From Prorocentrum cordatum (lineage: Eukaryota; Sar; Dinophyceae; Prorocentrales; Prorocentraceae), in contig CAUYUJ010015954.1 in the NCBI GenBank assembly GCA_963575745.1, forward strand, positions 161,787 to 225,786: 64,000 nt of DNA, written 5' to 3'. A model generated the notes under the pieces. That model was not told the DNA's origin. It was given only the letters and a program-made list of their open reading frames with translations, and searched no databases. A program made the position numbers and the translations under genes. How positions within the stretch are numbered: position 1 is the first letter of the stretch; every line of letters begins with the position of its first letter. Positions 11,575 through 20,438 of the stretch are shown here, in pieces.

Positions 11575-11940
11575 GTCGCGGGGCCCGGAGGGGGCCCCGC
11601 TCGAAAACTGCCAAAGCCAATACCCTCCCGTCGTGATTTCCTGTTGCGACGCGGACGTGTCTGGGGAGGAAAGGCAAGAGAGTGCGGGGCCCCCGGGGGG
11701 GCCCCCAGAGCTCGAAAACAGCCAAGACCCTCCCGTCGTGATTTCCTGTTGCGACGCGGACGTGTCTGGGGAGGAAAGGCAAGAGAGTGAGGGGCCCCTG
11801 GGGGGGGGGGCCCCAGAGCTCGAAGACAGCCAAGACCCTCCCGTCGTGACTTCCTGTTGCGACGCGGGCATGTCGGGAGAGCTCCGGACCCCTTCCCCGG
11901 GACCGAGGCCCGGTGAGGGCACCCAAGTCCGAAAATAGCG
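11575..11940 (-). repeat. R1 dispersed repeat, local tandem of about three units
   Basis: Three consecutive units of about 105 bp, each with CTCCCGTCGTGA, TTTCCTGTTGCGACGCG and GGGGCCCCxxGAGCTCGAAAA. These are pieces of the R1 repeat (see 13244) in reverse orientation, locally amplified. Confidence 0.65.
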
Positions 11941-11963
11941 AAAGACCTTCCGTCGCGATTTGT

Positions 11964-12240
11964 TCATGAATGGATGGGGGCCTGGGGAGGCGGGGGCCGG
12001 GAGAGGCGCTCCTTGAGAAAGCGCCAAAAGCGTGTCTGGGGCTCCTCCTCCTCCTCCTCCTCCTCCTCCTTTTCCTCCTCCTCCTCCTCCTCCTCCTCCT
12101 CCTCCTCCTCCTCCTCCTCCTTCCGAGCAAGCCGGCCGCTGCTGGCCTCCAGCACGCCGCCGGCCGCCGCCGCGCCCGGGGCGCCCGCCTCCAGGAGCGC
12201 CCGCAGCAGGCCCTCGCGGCCCGTGCCTCGGGGAGTTCTC
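11964..12240 (-). CDS. exon candidate: Ala/Leu-rich helix then poly-Glu
   Basis: Minus-strand frame from about 12240 reads GTGREGLLRALLEAGAPGAA then GGVLEASSGRLARK, with almost every third base G or C. It runs in frame into a (GAG)n tract read as poly-Glu with one Lys, then PQTRFWRFLKERLS and a stop at 11964. The helical LLRALLEAGA stretch resembles an ankyrin-type helix but is too short to assign. The 5' limit and splice sites are not defined. The GAG tract may be expanding inside an exon, or the match may be chance in GC-rich DNA. Confidence 0.35.
12042..12122. repeat. (CTC)n tract
   Basis: About 27 CTC triplets with one TTT interruption. It lies inside the exon candidate at 11964-12240, where the minus strand reads GAG. 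Confidence 0.93.
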
Positions 12241-12289
12241 AAGGGGGGGGGCCCTGACTCCAGATCCGCTCTGCTTTGGCTTTTTTTCC

Positions 12290-12490
12290 AACCTAAAATT
12301 GCGTCGGAAATCCACTCGTAAGAAGCCGAACAAGTAGGGCGGAAATTTCTGCACCCAGCATACAATACAGCGAAAATCCACAGAAGTAGGGCGGAAACAA
12401 CAACAGAAAAGTAGGGCGGAAATTGGCATCAGCGGGGCTTGAAAAGTAAGGCGGAAATTCCAAGCCCTACTTACGAATTTACCCAAAGTA
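12290..12490. repeat. AAGTAGGGCGGAAAT short repeats
   Basis: At least six copies of AGTAGGGCGGAAA(T/C) spaced 20-50 bp apart, alternating with partial AGCCGAACAAGTAGG-type segments. No gene. Confidence 0.6.
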
Positions 12491-12542
12491 GGGCGGATCC
12501 GGAGTCGGGGGGGGTCCTGGCTCCCGGACCCCCTCGCGTGGC

Positions 12543-12732
12543 GTCCCAGACCCCCGACGTCGCGATTCTTTCACAACGTCGACCCCCAGAGGTCTGGACC
12601 CCTTCCCCGGGACCAGTTGTTCGGGTCCTGAGTCGTTTTTTGACGGTCCCGAGGCCCGGAAAGGGCCGCCAGGAGGCCGAAATAGCGAGAAACCTCCCGT
12701 CGTGATTTTTTCTCGACGCGAGGGGGTCTCGG
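12543..12732 (-). repeat. R1 dispersed repeat, minus copy
   Basis: Reverse complement of the R1 pattern (see 13244): CCCCCGACGTCGCGATT, CCCAGAGGTCTGGACC, GAGTCGTTTTTTGACGGTCC, GGCCGAAATAGCGAGAAACC, CTCCCGTCGTGATTTTTTC. Confidence 0.75.
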
Positions 12733-12872
12733 GTTGTGACAAGAATCACGACGGGAGGTGTTTCGATGTTTGCGGCCCCTGGGGGCCCTCACTGGGCCTC
12801 GGGATGGTCAAACGCGTGACTCAGGGTGACAAGCCGGTCCTGGGGAATGGGTCCGGACCTCTGGGGGTCGCT
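12733..12872 (+). repeat. R1 dispersed repeat, plus copy
   Basis: AATCACGACGGGAGGTGTTT, GGGCCTCGGGATGGTCAAA, CCGGTCCTGGGGAATGGG, TCCGGACCTCTGGGGGTCG. It abuts the minus copy at 12543-12732 head to head. Confidence 0.75.
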
Positions 12873-13243
12873 TCGCTGCTCCTAAAAACGCAGGGCGCGT
12901 CTTTTTTTTGTGTTTTTACTCTCCACTTTTCGCTGGTGGCCCGACCACCCTGGCCTTCCAGGAGGGCTAAAAAATAGCACCAGGACCTCGATATCCTAAT
13001 TCCTGTCGAGGTTTTAGGCAGCCCAGATAGGTCTATAGGTCTGGAGGGCTATGTTTTAGCACTCTGGAAGGTCAGGGCAAAAAACGGGTGAAGAACGGCA
13101 CCCCGAAGGTGGACGTCAGGCAGTCGGCACCGTGATGCCCAAGAGCGCATGGAAGACGCAGGGAACAGCGGGAGGAAAACGAGCAAGTGGGCCACGGGTC
13201 GGTCCCGGACCTGAAACCGTAACAGACCCAGACCCCCTCGCGC

Positions 13244-13420
13244 TGTGAAAAAAACACGACCCGAGGTTTTTCGCTATTTTCGGCCTCCAGGGGCCTTTAC
13301 CAGGCCTCGGGACCGTCCAAAAACGGCTCAGAACGAAAAACCAGTCCCGGGGAAGGGGTCCAGGCCTCTGGGGGTCGCGTCATGAAAAAATCATGACGTC
13401 GGGGGTCTGGGGACACGGTG
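13244..13420 (+). repeat. R1 dispersed repeat, well-preserved copy
   Basis: Order of motifs: TGTGAAAAAAACACGAC, GAGGTTTTTCGCTATTTTCG, GCCTCCAGGGGCC, GGCCTCGGGACCGTCC, AAAAACGGCTCAGAACGAAA, CCAGTCCCGGGGAAGGGG, CCTCTGGGGGTCGCG, TCATGAAAAAATCATGA, CGTCGGGGGTCTGGGG. Each end is a GTCGTGAAAAAATCACGAC-like palindrome. At least ten copies occur in the window. Confidence 0.8.
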
Positions 13421-14379
13421 CCCAGAACTAGAAGAAGACGCCGATCTTGAAGACGGAGTGACAACACCAACAGCGTTTGTAGCATCATCTGAGGGCCCTG
13501 GCTGCGTGATAGTCTATCCCCGGCCCAGGAGCACACGACTGCCCATGTTGGACATGGAGACGCAGGATTCCTCTATATTATATTCACCAACGCCATGCCA
13601 TGTCGGTTCGTAGCATCTGTTCTGTGGCTGTGGCCTGGGTCACGCATGCAAGAGTGCCCATTGCAACCAGGATAGGGTCTCGCCGGAAACCAGAAACCAA
13701 CTACTTGTGTCTGCTCAGCCCAAGGCCAAAAAGGTCGCGTTCGCGCGGGACTACTAATTAGTCGGCCCACTCTCCATCAACAGACGCTGCTCCGCCCGCG
13801 TTGCGTGCATTCCTGCAGCCCGGCTTCGGCGCGCCGCGGCTTGCTGAGGTCGACCGCTACGCGGCGCCTCGGCGATCCACCGTTGCCTCCCGCCCGCTGC
13901 CGCGAACCCTCGCAGACAGCAAGGGATCCACGACTTCGAATATTGGTGGCGCGTCCCGAGGATCAGTGCAACATCGGCATCGGTTTGGCTCGAGCCCTCC
14001 GCTTCGCATCACAACGAACTTGGGTGGAAAGGTGTGGAGGCGGAGGGAACTGATGATGCGAGGGGAGCAGAGGAAGAAGAAGGACAACGACAGATGTTTG
14101 ATGGCCGTCGCCGGGGGCGTCGCTTACGCCGAGGAATACGCCTCAGGACTCGGAATATCCCTGATCTTCCAGAGTGCTAAGAGATAGCCCTCCAGACCCA
14201 TAGACCTCTCTGGGCCGCCTAAAACCTTGACAGGAATTAGGATATCGAGGTCCTGGTGCTATTTTTTTTTTGCCCTCCTGGAAGGTCAGGGATGTTGGAG
14301 AACCTGCAGCGGACCCGAAGGACGCCACCGGGCGCCACCGCACGGCCGCATCTTCCCTGGAGCGCTCCCTGAGGCTGGA
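13421..14379. other. no recognisable gene
   Basis: Mixed composition. A plus-strand frame at 13801-14187 (128 aa) is open but unrecognisable. Two short stretches at 12990-13060 and 14205-14290 are inverted relatives (AGGACCTCGATATCCTAATT on plus at 12980 and its complement near 14235), marking a broad inverted repeat about 1.25 kb apart. Confidence 0.35.
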
Positions 14380-14492
14380 GGAATGAGGAGGAGGAGGAGG
14401 AGGAATGAGGAGGAGGAGGAGGAGGAGGAGGAGGAAGAGGAGGAGGATGAGGAGGAGGAGGAGGAGGAGGAGGAGGAGGAGGACGAGGAGGC
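14380..14492. repeat. (GAG)n tract
   Basis: About 35 GAG triplets with GAT/AAT interruptions. Confidence 0.93.
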
Positions 14493-14552
14493 CTTGTCGA
14501 GCGCCGCCTGGAGCGATGCTATCATCCTGAGGCTGGGCCTGCCTGGCCACTG

Positions 14553-14710
14553 AGTCGGGCGTGCCCTCCTACAGGCGGCTTTCGGACGAAGCACAGAAAA
14601 TAGCCCCAAAATGTTGAGACATGGCCCAAACAATATAGCGACAGCTCGCCCCCGAGCTGTGTGCTGACTATCCTTTCTGATCTCCCTCCTGTGGAGGGAC
14701 GTGCCCGACT
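14553..14710. mobile_element. family F1 dual-hairpin element, copy 1
   Basis: 158-bp element with TIRs: left AGTCGGGCGTGCCCTCCTAC, right (reversed) AGTCGGGCACGTCCCTCCAC. Next to each TIR lies a small palindrome (CCTCCTACAGGCGG left, CCTCCTGTGGAGGG right). The interior is AT-richer and holds TTTCGGACGAAG after the left arm, as other copies do. Read on the minus strand it starts GTCGGGC and has CCTGTAG before the far end, a GT...AG pair. Confidence 0.7.
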
Positions 14711-14854
14711 TCAGCCTGGCCACGGCCTTGCGCTCCCCCCGCTGCTCTCCGTCCCTCCTGGCGGGCAGCCAGGGGCGCCCCGCCCTGGACACCCTCCGGC
14801 CCGCAGGCGCGGCCGCCCCGCAGGCGCGACGGCAGGGAACCTGGAGCTCGAGTG
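14711..14854 (-). CDS. exon candidate between two F1 elements
   Basis: Short GC-rich block exactly bounded by F1 copies 1 and 2. On the minus strand one frame (LELQVPCRRACGAAAPAGRR then ERKAVARLKSG) has third positions almost all G/C, as in other exon candidates here. A second frame is also open and ends in TGA at the TIR, so the frame is not certain. No family recognised. Confidence 0.28.
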   Translation of the reverse strand, partial: HSSSRFPAVAPAGRPRLRAGGCPGRGAPGCPPGGTESSGGSARPWPG

Positions 14855-15044
14855 AAGTCGGGCGCGTCCCCCCAAAGGAGGCTTTTTGACCAAAAATAGA
14901 AATACCCCCAAAATACCCCAACAAAAAAACAAAACATACTCAAAAAAAATAGTCCCAAGACTATTTTGGGACTATTTCTACATCATTTTGATGGTATCTC
15001 TTTTTCCGTCGAGAATCCCCCTGTGAGGGGGACAGGCCCGACTT
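14855..15044. mobile_element. family F1 dual-hairpin element, copy 2
   Basis: 190 bp. Left arm AAGTCGGGCGCGTCCCCCC, right arm (reversed) AAGTCGGGCCTGTCCCCCT. The interior has tandem CCCCAAAATA units and a perfect inner inverted repeat AATAGTCCCAA...TTGGGACTATT near 14960. Confidence 0.7.
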
Positions 15045-15240
15045 AGAGCTCGAGCCCGCCCTCCCCGCACCTCGACGCCCGAGCGGCAGGGGGGCGGCGC
15101 GATGGCACGACGGGGGGCGCGGCGCGGCGAGGGCGCACGCGCGCGGCGCGGGCGCGTGCGCGTGCGTGCGGGCCGGGAGCTCCTCGCGCACTGTTCGCCT
15201 CCGCGCTTGCCCCGCCTCCTCTCGCGCACGTCCCCAGAGG
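15045..15240 (-). CDS. exon candidate ending at an F1 element
   Basis: Minus-strand frame reads AREEAGQARRRTVREELPAR, then THAHAPAPRACALAAPRPPS, and runs into the TIR of F1 copy 2 as SSSKSG. Third positions are strongly G/C. Composition is Arg/Ala/Pro-rich, so chance openness in GC-rich DNA cannot be excluded. No family recognised. Confidence 0.25.
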
Positions 15241-15257
15241 TCCAACGCATTGGAAAA

Positions 15258-15450
15258 ATCAAGACGGAGATGTTTCGTATGTTTCGGCCTCGAGGGCCCC
15301 TCGAAGGCCCCTCGAGGGCCCCTCGACGAGGGGCCCTCGCCGGGCCCCGGGACCGTCAAAAAACGACTCAGGATGAGAAGCCGGTCCCGGGAAATGGGTC
15401 GAGACTCCTGGGCACCCCGTATTGAAAAAATCACGACGTCGGATCTCTGG
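15258..15450 (+). repeat. R1 dispersed repeat, plus copy
   Basis: AAAAATCAAGACGGAGATGT, TTTCGGCCTCGAGGGCCCC, a local triplication of CCTCGAGGGCCC, GGGACCGTCAAAAAACGACT, CCGGTCCCGGGAAATGGG, TTGAAAAAATCACGACGTCG. Confidence 0.75.
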
Positions 15451-15454
15451 GCCT

Positions 15455-15660
15455 GGGAGCCGAGGCGGCGCAGAAAAGCTGCAGCACCGTGCAAAAATCC
15501 GCGCCGAGAGCCCCGGACCCCAGCTTTCTGCGTCGCTCCTCGAGCCGGATCGATCTGCGAGGGTCCCCGCGGGACCCGACACGAGGCGAAAGCGCCCCGC
15601 TGGAAGGAACTTGAGCGCGGCCAGGATCTCAGGGAATTGCGGCCCGTCGACATCCAGGCC
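15455..15660 (+). repeat. R2 dispersed repeat, copy 1
   Basis: Directly follows an R1 copy. Motifs in order: CCGTGCAAAAATCCGCGCC, GAGAGCCCCGGACCCC, TTTCTGCGTCGCTCCTCGAG, CGGATCGATCTGCGAGGGTC, GAGGCGAAAGCGCCCCG, GCCAGGATCTCAGGGAATTG. The same order recurs at 16725, 40116 and 55185, and reversed at 43885. Confidence 0.7.
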
Positions 15661-15672
15661 CCCTGGCACTGG

Positions 15673-16032
15673 GAAGAAGAGGAGGAGGAGAAGGAGGAGG
15701 AGGGAGGAGGAGGGCGGAGGAGAAGGAGGAGGAGGAGGAGGAGGAGGAGGACGAGGAGGAGAGGGAGGAGGGAGAGGAGGAGGAGGAGGAGGAGGAGGAG
15801 GAGGAGGAGGAGGAGGAGGAGGAGGAGGAAGGCGGAGAAGGAGGAGGAGGAGGAGGAGGAGGAGGATGGAGGAGGGAGGAGCAGGATGGAGGGAGGATGG
15901 AGGAGGAGGAGGAGGAGGAGGAGGGATGGAGGAGGAGGAGGGAGGAGGAGGAGGAGGAGGAGGAGGAGGAGGAGGAGGAGGAGGAGGAGGAGGATGGAGG
16001 AGGGCGGAGGGAGGAGGATGGAGGAGGCAAGG
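15673..16032. repeat. (GAG)n tract, about 360 bp
   Basis: Long GAG array with AAG, GGA and GATGGAGGA interruptions. Confidence 0.95.
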
Positions 16033-16039
16033 CTCTTAG

Positions 16040-16169
16040 GATTTCAGGGGCAGTGCAACGCTCGATGCTGCAGGCGGCCGCGCCCCCGCACGGCGCCTGC
16101 ACGCCTCTGCTGACCGCCGGCCCCCGCCCGCGCCCTGTGCCGCCCGGCCTCGTCCGGCGAAGGCTCGCT
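16040..16169 (-). CDS. exon candidate between F1 copy 3 and a GAG tract
   Basis: Minus-strand frame SEPSPDEAGRHRARAGAGGQ then QRRAGAVRGRGRLQHRALHC has mostly G/C third positions and ends at a TGA. It lies between the F1 element at 16170 and the long GAG tract. Family unknown; low confidence. Confidence 0.25.
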
Positions 16170-16335
16170 CGGCTTGGGTCTGCCGGGTCCTCCCCCGGGC
16201 GGATCTCGAACGAAAAATGAAAAAAAAACCCAAAAGCAATCCAAGAAGATGCAGAAATATGCCACACATCGTCCCCGTAAATGGTTGGTTGGGCTATGTT
16301 CGACCCTTCCTCCTGTCGAGGGACAGGCCCGACTT
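16170..16335. mobile_element. family F1 dual-hairpin element, copy 3
   Basis: Right arm (reversed) AAGTCGGGCCTGTCCCTCG is typical. The left arm is diverged (GGTCTGCCGGGTCCTCCCCC) but is followed by the family mark GGATCTCGAACGAAAAAT. About 166 bp. Confidence 0.6.
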
Positions 16336-16520
16336 CACGCTCGGCGCGCCAGCGATGGGCCCGTGGCCCCGCCCGCCGGCGCCGAGCCGGGCTGCCCGAG
16401 GCGCCCGAGGCCAGGCCCCCCCGGCTCGCGCGGGCGCCGTGCCGCTGCCGCGGGGCGCGGTGCCGCGCGGACACGCCCCCGTGGGGGACGGCCTCCCCTT
16501 TGCTGCGCGAGCAGCTCGCC
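16336..16520 (-). CDS. exon candidate upstream of F1 copy 3
   Basis: On the minus strand, VLGELLAQQRGGRPPRGRVR continues open and ends with TGA exactly where the F1 TIR begins. A second frame, VFSASCSRSKGEAVPHGGVS, reads through. Both have G/C-rich third positions, so the true frame is unclear. Together with 16040-16169 this suggests a coding region split by an F1 element. Confidence 0.28.
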
Positions 16521-16724
16521 GAGAACACACTTTTTTGATCCGCGGGTCGAGAGCGCGCCTCTTCCGGTCGAAGCTCCGCGGGGCCGCGCGAAGCTTGAAT
16601 CGGGCAGAGAAGAGGAGGGAGGAGGCGGCGGAGCCTCAGAGCGAGGCCGAGAGGAGGCACAGCCTCGGATACAGGCGGGCTTGCCGAGAACACACTCGTA
16701 CGCAGCGTGACTGTGGTGTGAACC

Positions 16725-16912
16725 CTGAGATCCGACGTATAGCGACAAAACTGCAACATCGTGCAAATCCGCGCCCGGAGCCCGGGACCCCGTCCTCCTG
16801 CTGCACTCTTCGAGCCGCATCGACCTGCGAGGGCCCCCGGGACCCGACCGAAGGCGAACCCGCCCGGCTGGAAAGACTTGCGTCGCCAGCATCGCAGGGA
16901 ATGCCGGGCACC
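16725..16912 (+). repeat. R2 dispersed repeat, copy 2
   Basis: CTGAGATCCGACGTATAGCG, CATCGTGCAAATCCGCGCCC, GGAGCCCGGGACCCCG, TTCGAGCCGCATCGACCTGC, AAGGCGAACCCGCCC, GCCAGCATCGCAGGGAATG. Confidence 0.7.
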
Positions 16913-17158
16913 TCCGTCGCCAGACTGCGCGGGCGGCTCCGGTGTGCAGCTGCAGTCGAGGCGCCTCGGCGCTAGCGCAGGCGGCCGCGACCCCGCGCGG
17001 CCTGCGCGCCTCCGACCGCCGGCCTGCCGGCCTGCCGGCCTCGCGCGGCGAGTGCGGGGCGCTCGGCGGTGCCTGGGTCCGGTGGCGGGGCCCGGCGGCG
17101 CCGAGCCGGGCTGCTCGCGGGCTGCTCGCGTGGACCGCGGGGTCGTCTCGGTGTGGGC

Positions 17159-17328
17159 TTACCTGCCAGCCCAGCCCAACCCGAAGACCCGAACTTCGGG
17201 TTTGGGGGGGGGTACGCGCCTCAGATGTGTTCTTTTTCCCATGTTGTCCGACCCCCCCTTCCCGCCGGAAATGGAAATGGAGGGCAAATCGGGGCGTTCG
17301 GGTTGGGTTGGGGCGGTTGGGCGGTGAT
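17159..17328. mobile_element. family F5 TIR element, copy 1
   Basis: TIRs: left TACCTGCCAGCCCAGCCCAA then CCCGAAG; right (reversed) ATCACCGCCCAACCGCCCCA then ACCCAACCCGAA. Just inside the left arm is a short palindrome CCCGAAGACCCGAACTTCGGG-like. A second copy with the same interior (CTTCGGGTT, G-run, TTCTTTTT) lies at 54193-54361. Confidence 0.6.
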
Positions 17329-17362
17329 GTATTGCCCTCTGTCGGATGCACGGGCCTGGGCT

Positions 17363-17532
17363 ACGCGCAAGAGTGACCCTGGGCAAGAATGACCTGCGGT
17401 ACGCGGCCTCTCGGGGGCCGCGGGGGGCAAGCACGAGCGCGCAAGACGGTAGTACCGCATGGCGTTCCGCAATCGGGGGGCCCCAGGTGGGCCCGCACCA
17501 AAGGTCACTCCCGCGAAGGGTCGCTCTCACGT
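17363..17532. mobile_element. family F4 TIR element, copy 1
   Basis: TIRs: left GCGCAAGAGTGACCCTGGGC then AAGAATGACC; right (reversed) GTGAGAGCGACCCTTCGCGG then GAGTGACC. Interior shared with 44171 and 50160: GCGGCC...GGGGGCCGCGGGG...CAAG(C/A)...GGCC. Confidence 0.62.
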
Positions 17533-17744
17533 GTAGTCAGTCGAGGGTCCTCCCCTCGAGGGACGCTCACCGTCGTGCATCCCCCCCCCCAACTGGCGGG
17601 TGGCGCAGCGGAGCCACCTCCGCCACAGCCAGGGAAGGGGGCACCCCGCCTTCCCAACAAGTGACGGGAAGGGGGCTCCGAAGCGCACGGTGGAGGCCGG
17701 GGGGCGGGAGGGCTTGGGGTCGCCGTTGGCATCACACTGCACGG

Positions 17745-17905
17745 ACGCACGCTGTCCCACGCTCGGCGGGCTCGTGTCGTGACGGCCTGCGCAGTGTGGC
17801 TTCTGGCATCGCGCGGATCGTTCGATGGTGACCGAGATCGCAGCTCCCCGATCGCGCAGGATCGTTTGATATCGGCCGATTCTGGGCCACTGGCGGCGTT
17901 CTACA
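17745..17905. repeat. R3 dispersed repeat, copy 1
   Basis: Shares TGTGGCTTCTGG, then ATCGTT...ATCG segments and CTGGGCCACTGGCGGCGTTC in the same order with 34430-34590. Nothing else recognised. Confidence 0.5.
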
Positions 17906-18035
17906 TTGAACGACCGCGCTGGGGTCGACACGACACGAACCCACCGCAGGCATTTGACTAAGCGCTCCAGCAGGTGCGCGAAACGTCCCTTGCACCGAAC
18001 AACTTGCGCAACTCTCCATCCATCGTGGACGCACT

Positions 18036-18204
18036 GACCGGGGTCAATCCAAACCCCGGTCAGTCGGGCTTCGCAAGATCCTGCAAGAGCCTGCAGGACC
18101 CTGCAGGGTCCTGCGCGCTAGCCCCGGACAATTCGACCCTGGCCCTGCAGGATCCTGCAAAATCCGGCGCTCTGGCTGACCGCCGCTTGCATTGACCCCC
18201 GTCT
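18036..18204. mobile_element. family F7 TIR element, copy 1
   Basis: Left TIR GACCGGGGTCAATCCAAACC then CCGGTCAGTCGGGC is itself a hairpin (GACCGGGG...CCCCGGTC). Right TIR (reversed) is GACGGGGGTCAATGCAAGCG then GCGGTCAGCCAGAGC. The interior contains repeated GATCCTGCA / CTGCAGGATCC palindromes. A second copy is at 54988-55169. Confidence 0.62.
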
Positions 18205-18367
18205 AAGGGATCCCGAATCCACACATCAAGGTCGATCCCCTGGCCCCTCCCAGGGTCCGTCCCAGCCAAGTTTTCACCCTGAATCATTCGACATCTGCCC
18301 ACCCTGGGGGCACGAAACCGGCCCCCATGGCCCCCAGGGGCAGAAAATGGCACAACACACATTCGAT

Positions 18368-18644
18368 CCTCCTCCTCCTCCTCCTCCTCCACCTCCTCCT
18401 CCTCCGACTGCCTCTCCTCCTCCTCCTCCTCCTCCTCCTCCTCCTCCTCCTCCTCCTCCTCCTCCTCCTCCTCCTAAGCACGTGGCACCATCGGCATGAG
18501 TGCCGCAACCCCTCCTCCTCCTCCTCCTGCTGCTCCTTCCTCCTCCTCCTCCTCCTCCTCCTCCTCCTCCTCCTCCTCCCTCCTCCTTCCCTCCTCCTCC
18601 TCCTCCTCCTCCTCCTCCTCCTCCTCCTCCTCCTCCTCATCTCC
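18368..18644. repeat. (CTC)n tracts, three blocks
   Basis: CTC triplet arrays at 18368-18475, 18512-18580 and 18582-18644, separated by short unique sequence. Long Ser/Leu/Pro frames here are artefacts. Confidence 0.95.
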
Positions 18645-20438
18645 TATCTAAAATCGTCCGCTGGGCGTCTCCGGGGGCGCGCTCTGACCAGACCTTCGGA
18701 GGGAATCCAGCCGCGGCAACGAGGAGCCTCTGGGGAGCCCAAGAACGAGGAAAAGCAAGCAGGCAACGACAAAGCCTCAAACGTCGATCACGGCGGCTCC
18801 CCTCCTCTGCCCTGCTCCGCGCGCTGCTCCCTCTGCCGTCTCTTCCCTCTCTTCTGTGTGTCCACCCTCTGCTCCTCTCTTCTCTTTCTCTTTGCCTCAC
18901 TCGGCCCAGGGTCCGCGTCCTTGGCCGCACTCCCCCGCCTCCCCGTTTCTCGTTGGCAGCTGGCCAGCACCTGGGGGTCAGCGGGGCGGGCCGACAGGCC
19001 GAGGCGGGCGTCGATCGCCAGGCTACCGAGGGCAGCGCGTACGGCCAGGGCCTCCTGCACAGCCAGCAGGAAGGGCGTCTCGCCTCTGCGGCATTGGCTC
19101 TGGGTCCTCATCGTTATCCTCCTCCTTGTCCTCCGAGTCCCTCTCGTGCTCGTCTTCCTGCTCCTCCACCCTCTCGTCCGTCTCCTCCCTCCTCCTCCTC
19201 CTGTTCCTTCATCCCCCCCTCCTCCTACTCCCTCTCCTCCCCCTCCTCATCCTCCTCCACCACCACCATCACCACCACCTCCTCCATCTCGTTGTACCCT
19301 AGTTTCCCCTGGTCGCGCCACCAAAGTTATCGGGAGGGGGGCGGTGCGTGTCGCCAAAGACCGCGTCACCACTTACGACCCTGAAGTGAAGTTTTCGCTC
19401 AATTGTCGCGCATGTTCGTCTGAGAACTCTGCAACACATAGAAAGATAGAGGACGGGTTGCTTCGAAAATTCCGCAACAGCTACACGCATGGACGGAGGT
19501 TGGCTCCTTCTCAAGATTATGCTCTCGCGTGGCGCCTCCTCCGCATTCCTTCACGTCCTGCCCCTCGCTCCCACATTCCATGCTTCTCTTGTCTCTCCTT
19601 CATCCGCACCCCTACCGTTTGTCCCTGCACCTCCCGCTAGGCCCCTCCTCCTCCTCCTCCTCCTCCTCCTCCTCCTCCTCCTCCTCTCCTCCTCCTCCTC
19701 CTCCTCCTCCTCCTCCTCCTCCTCCTCCTCCTTCCTTCCTTCCTTCCGACCGCTTCACGCGCGCCCTCGGGTCGGGCGGCGCGGCCGGCCGGGCCCCGCG
19801 GCGCGGCCCTCAAACATCGTGGGCTATGCCCACGGACCCCCCCTCCCTCGGGGCCGGGGGCCAGTCGGCTAGCGCCCGACGCCTGAGCGGGGGGCGCCCC
19901 ACCTTGGGCCCCCCAGGGAGGGGTTGCCCGACGGCCCCCCCAGGTCATGGCGGAGTGCCGCGCGGGCAGGACCCCCGGCAGCCCCGCCGGGGGAGGCTGG
20001 GTTGCTGCCGGTGGGTACTCGGCCCGGTGCGGAAGGGCGACGATTGGACCGTTTCCAGATGGGCCAACGAACCGCAACGGGGGCGGGGGCCGGACGAACA
20101 AGGAACGGGGGAAGCGCAGGGCCCGGGGGCCGCGGGAGGGGAGAGCAGGGGGGGGGAGGCGAAGGCGAGGGAGAGGAGGGAGGGGAGGGGAGGGCGCACC
20201 TAAGGGAGGGCCGGGGGGCGACAGGGCCGAGGGGCGACGGGCCGGGGGAAGGCCCCCAAAGGGGGACCCAGGGCCCTGGGCGCAGGGGCCAGAACGGGGC
20301 CCAGGGGGTTCCTCGGGCCCGCGCCCTTCCGCTCCGGCTTAGTTCCTCGCGCTGCCGATCTGCGCCACGGCCTGCGCGACCACGGCGCACCGCAGCGGAG
20401 CGGCGCCCAGGGGGCCACGGCCAGCGTCGCCTGCCCGC
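18645..20438. other. low-complexity and GC-rich sequence 3' of the LINE
   Basis: CT-rich stretch 18800-19300 ending in a CTC/CAC region, (CTC)n at 19638-19742, and G-rich sequence 19800-20340. A minus-strand frame GPLGAAPLRCAVVAQAVAQI ends at a stop at 20339. It lies just past the LINE stop in another frame and may be the original LINE C-terminus if a frameshift occurred near 20450. Confidence 0.35.

Noticed and set aside
13641-13680. GCATGCAAGAGTGCCC resembling an F4 left TIR
   Set aside because: No matching right arm or F4 interior downstream.
18327-19640. 437-codon plus-strand Leu/Pro-rich frame
   Set aside because: CTC microsatellite and CT-rich DNA; no non-repeat domain.
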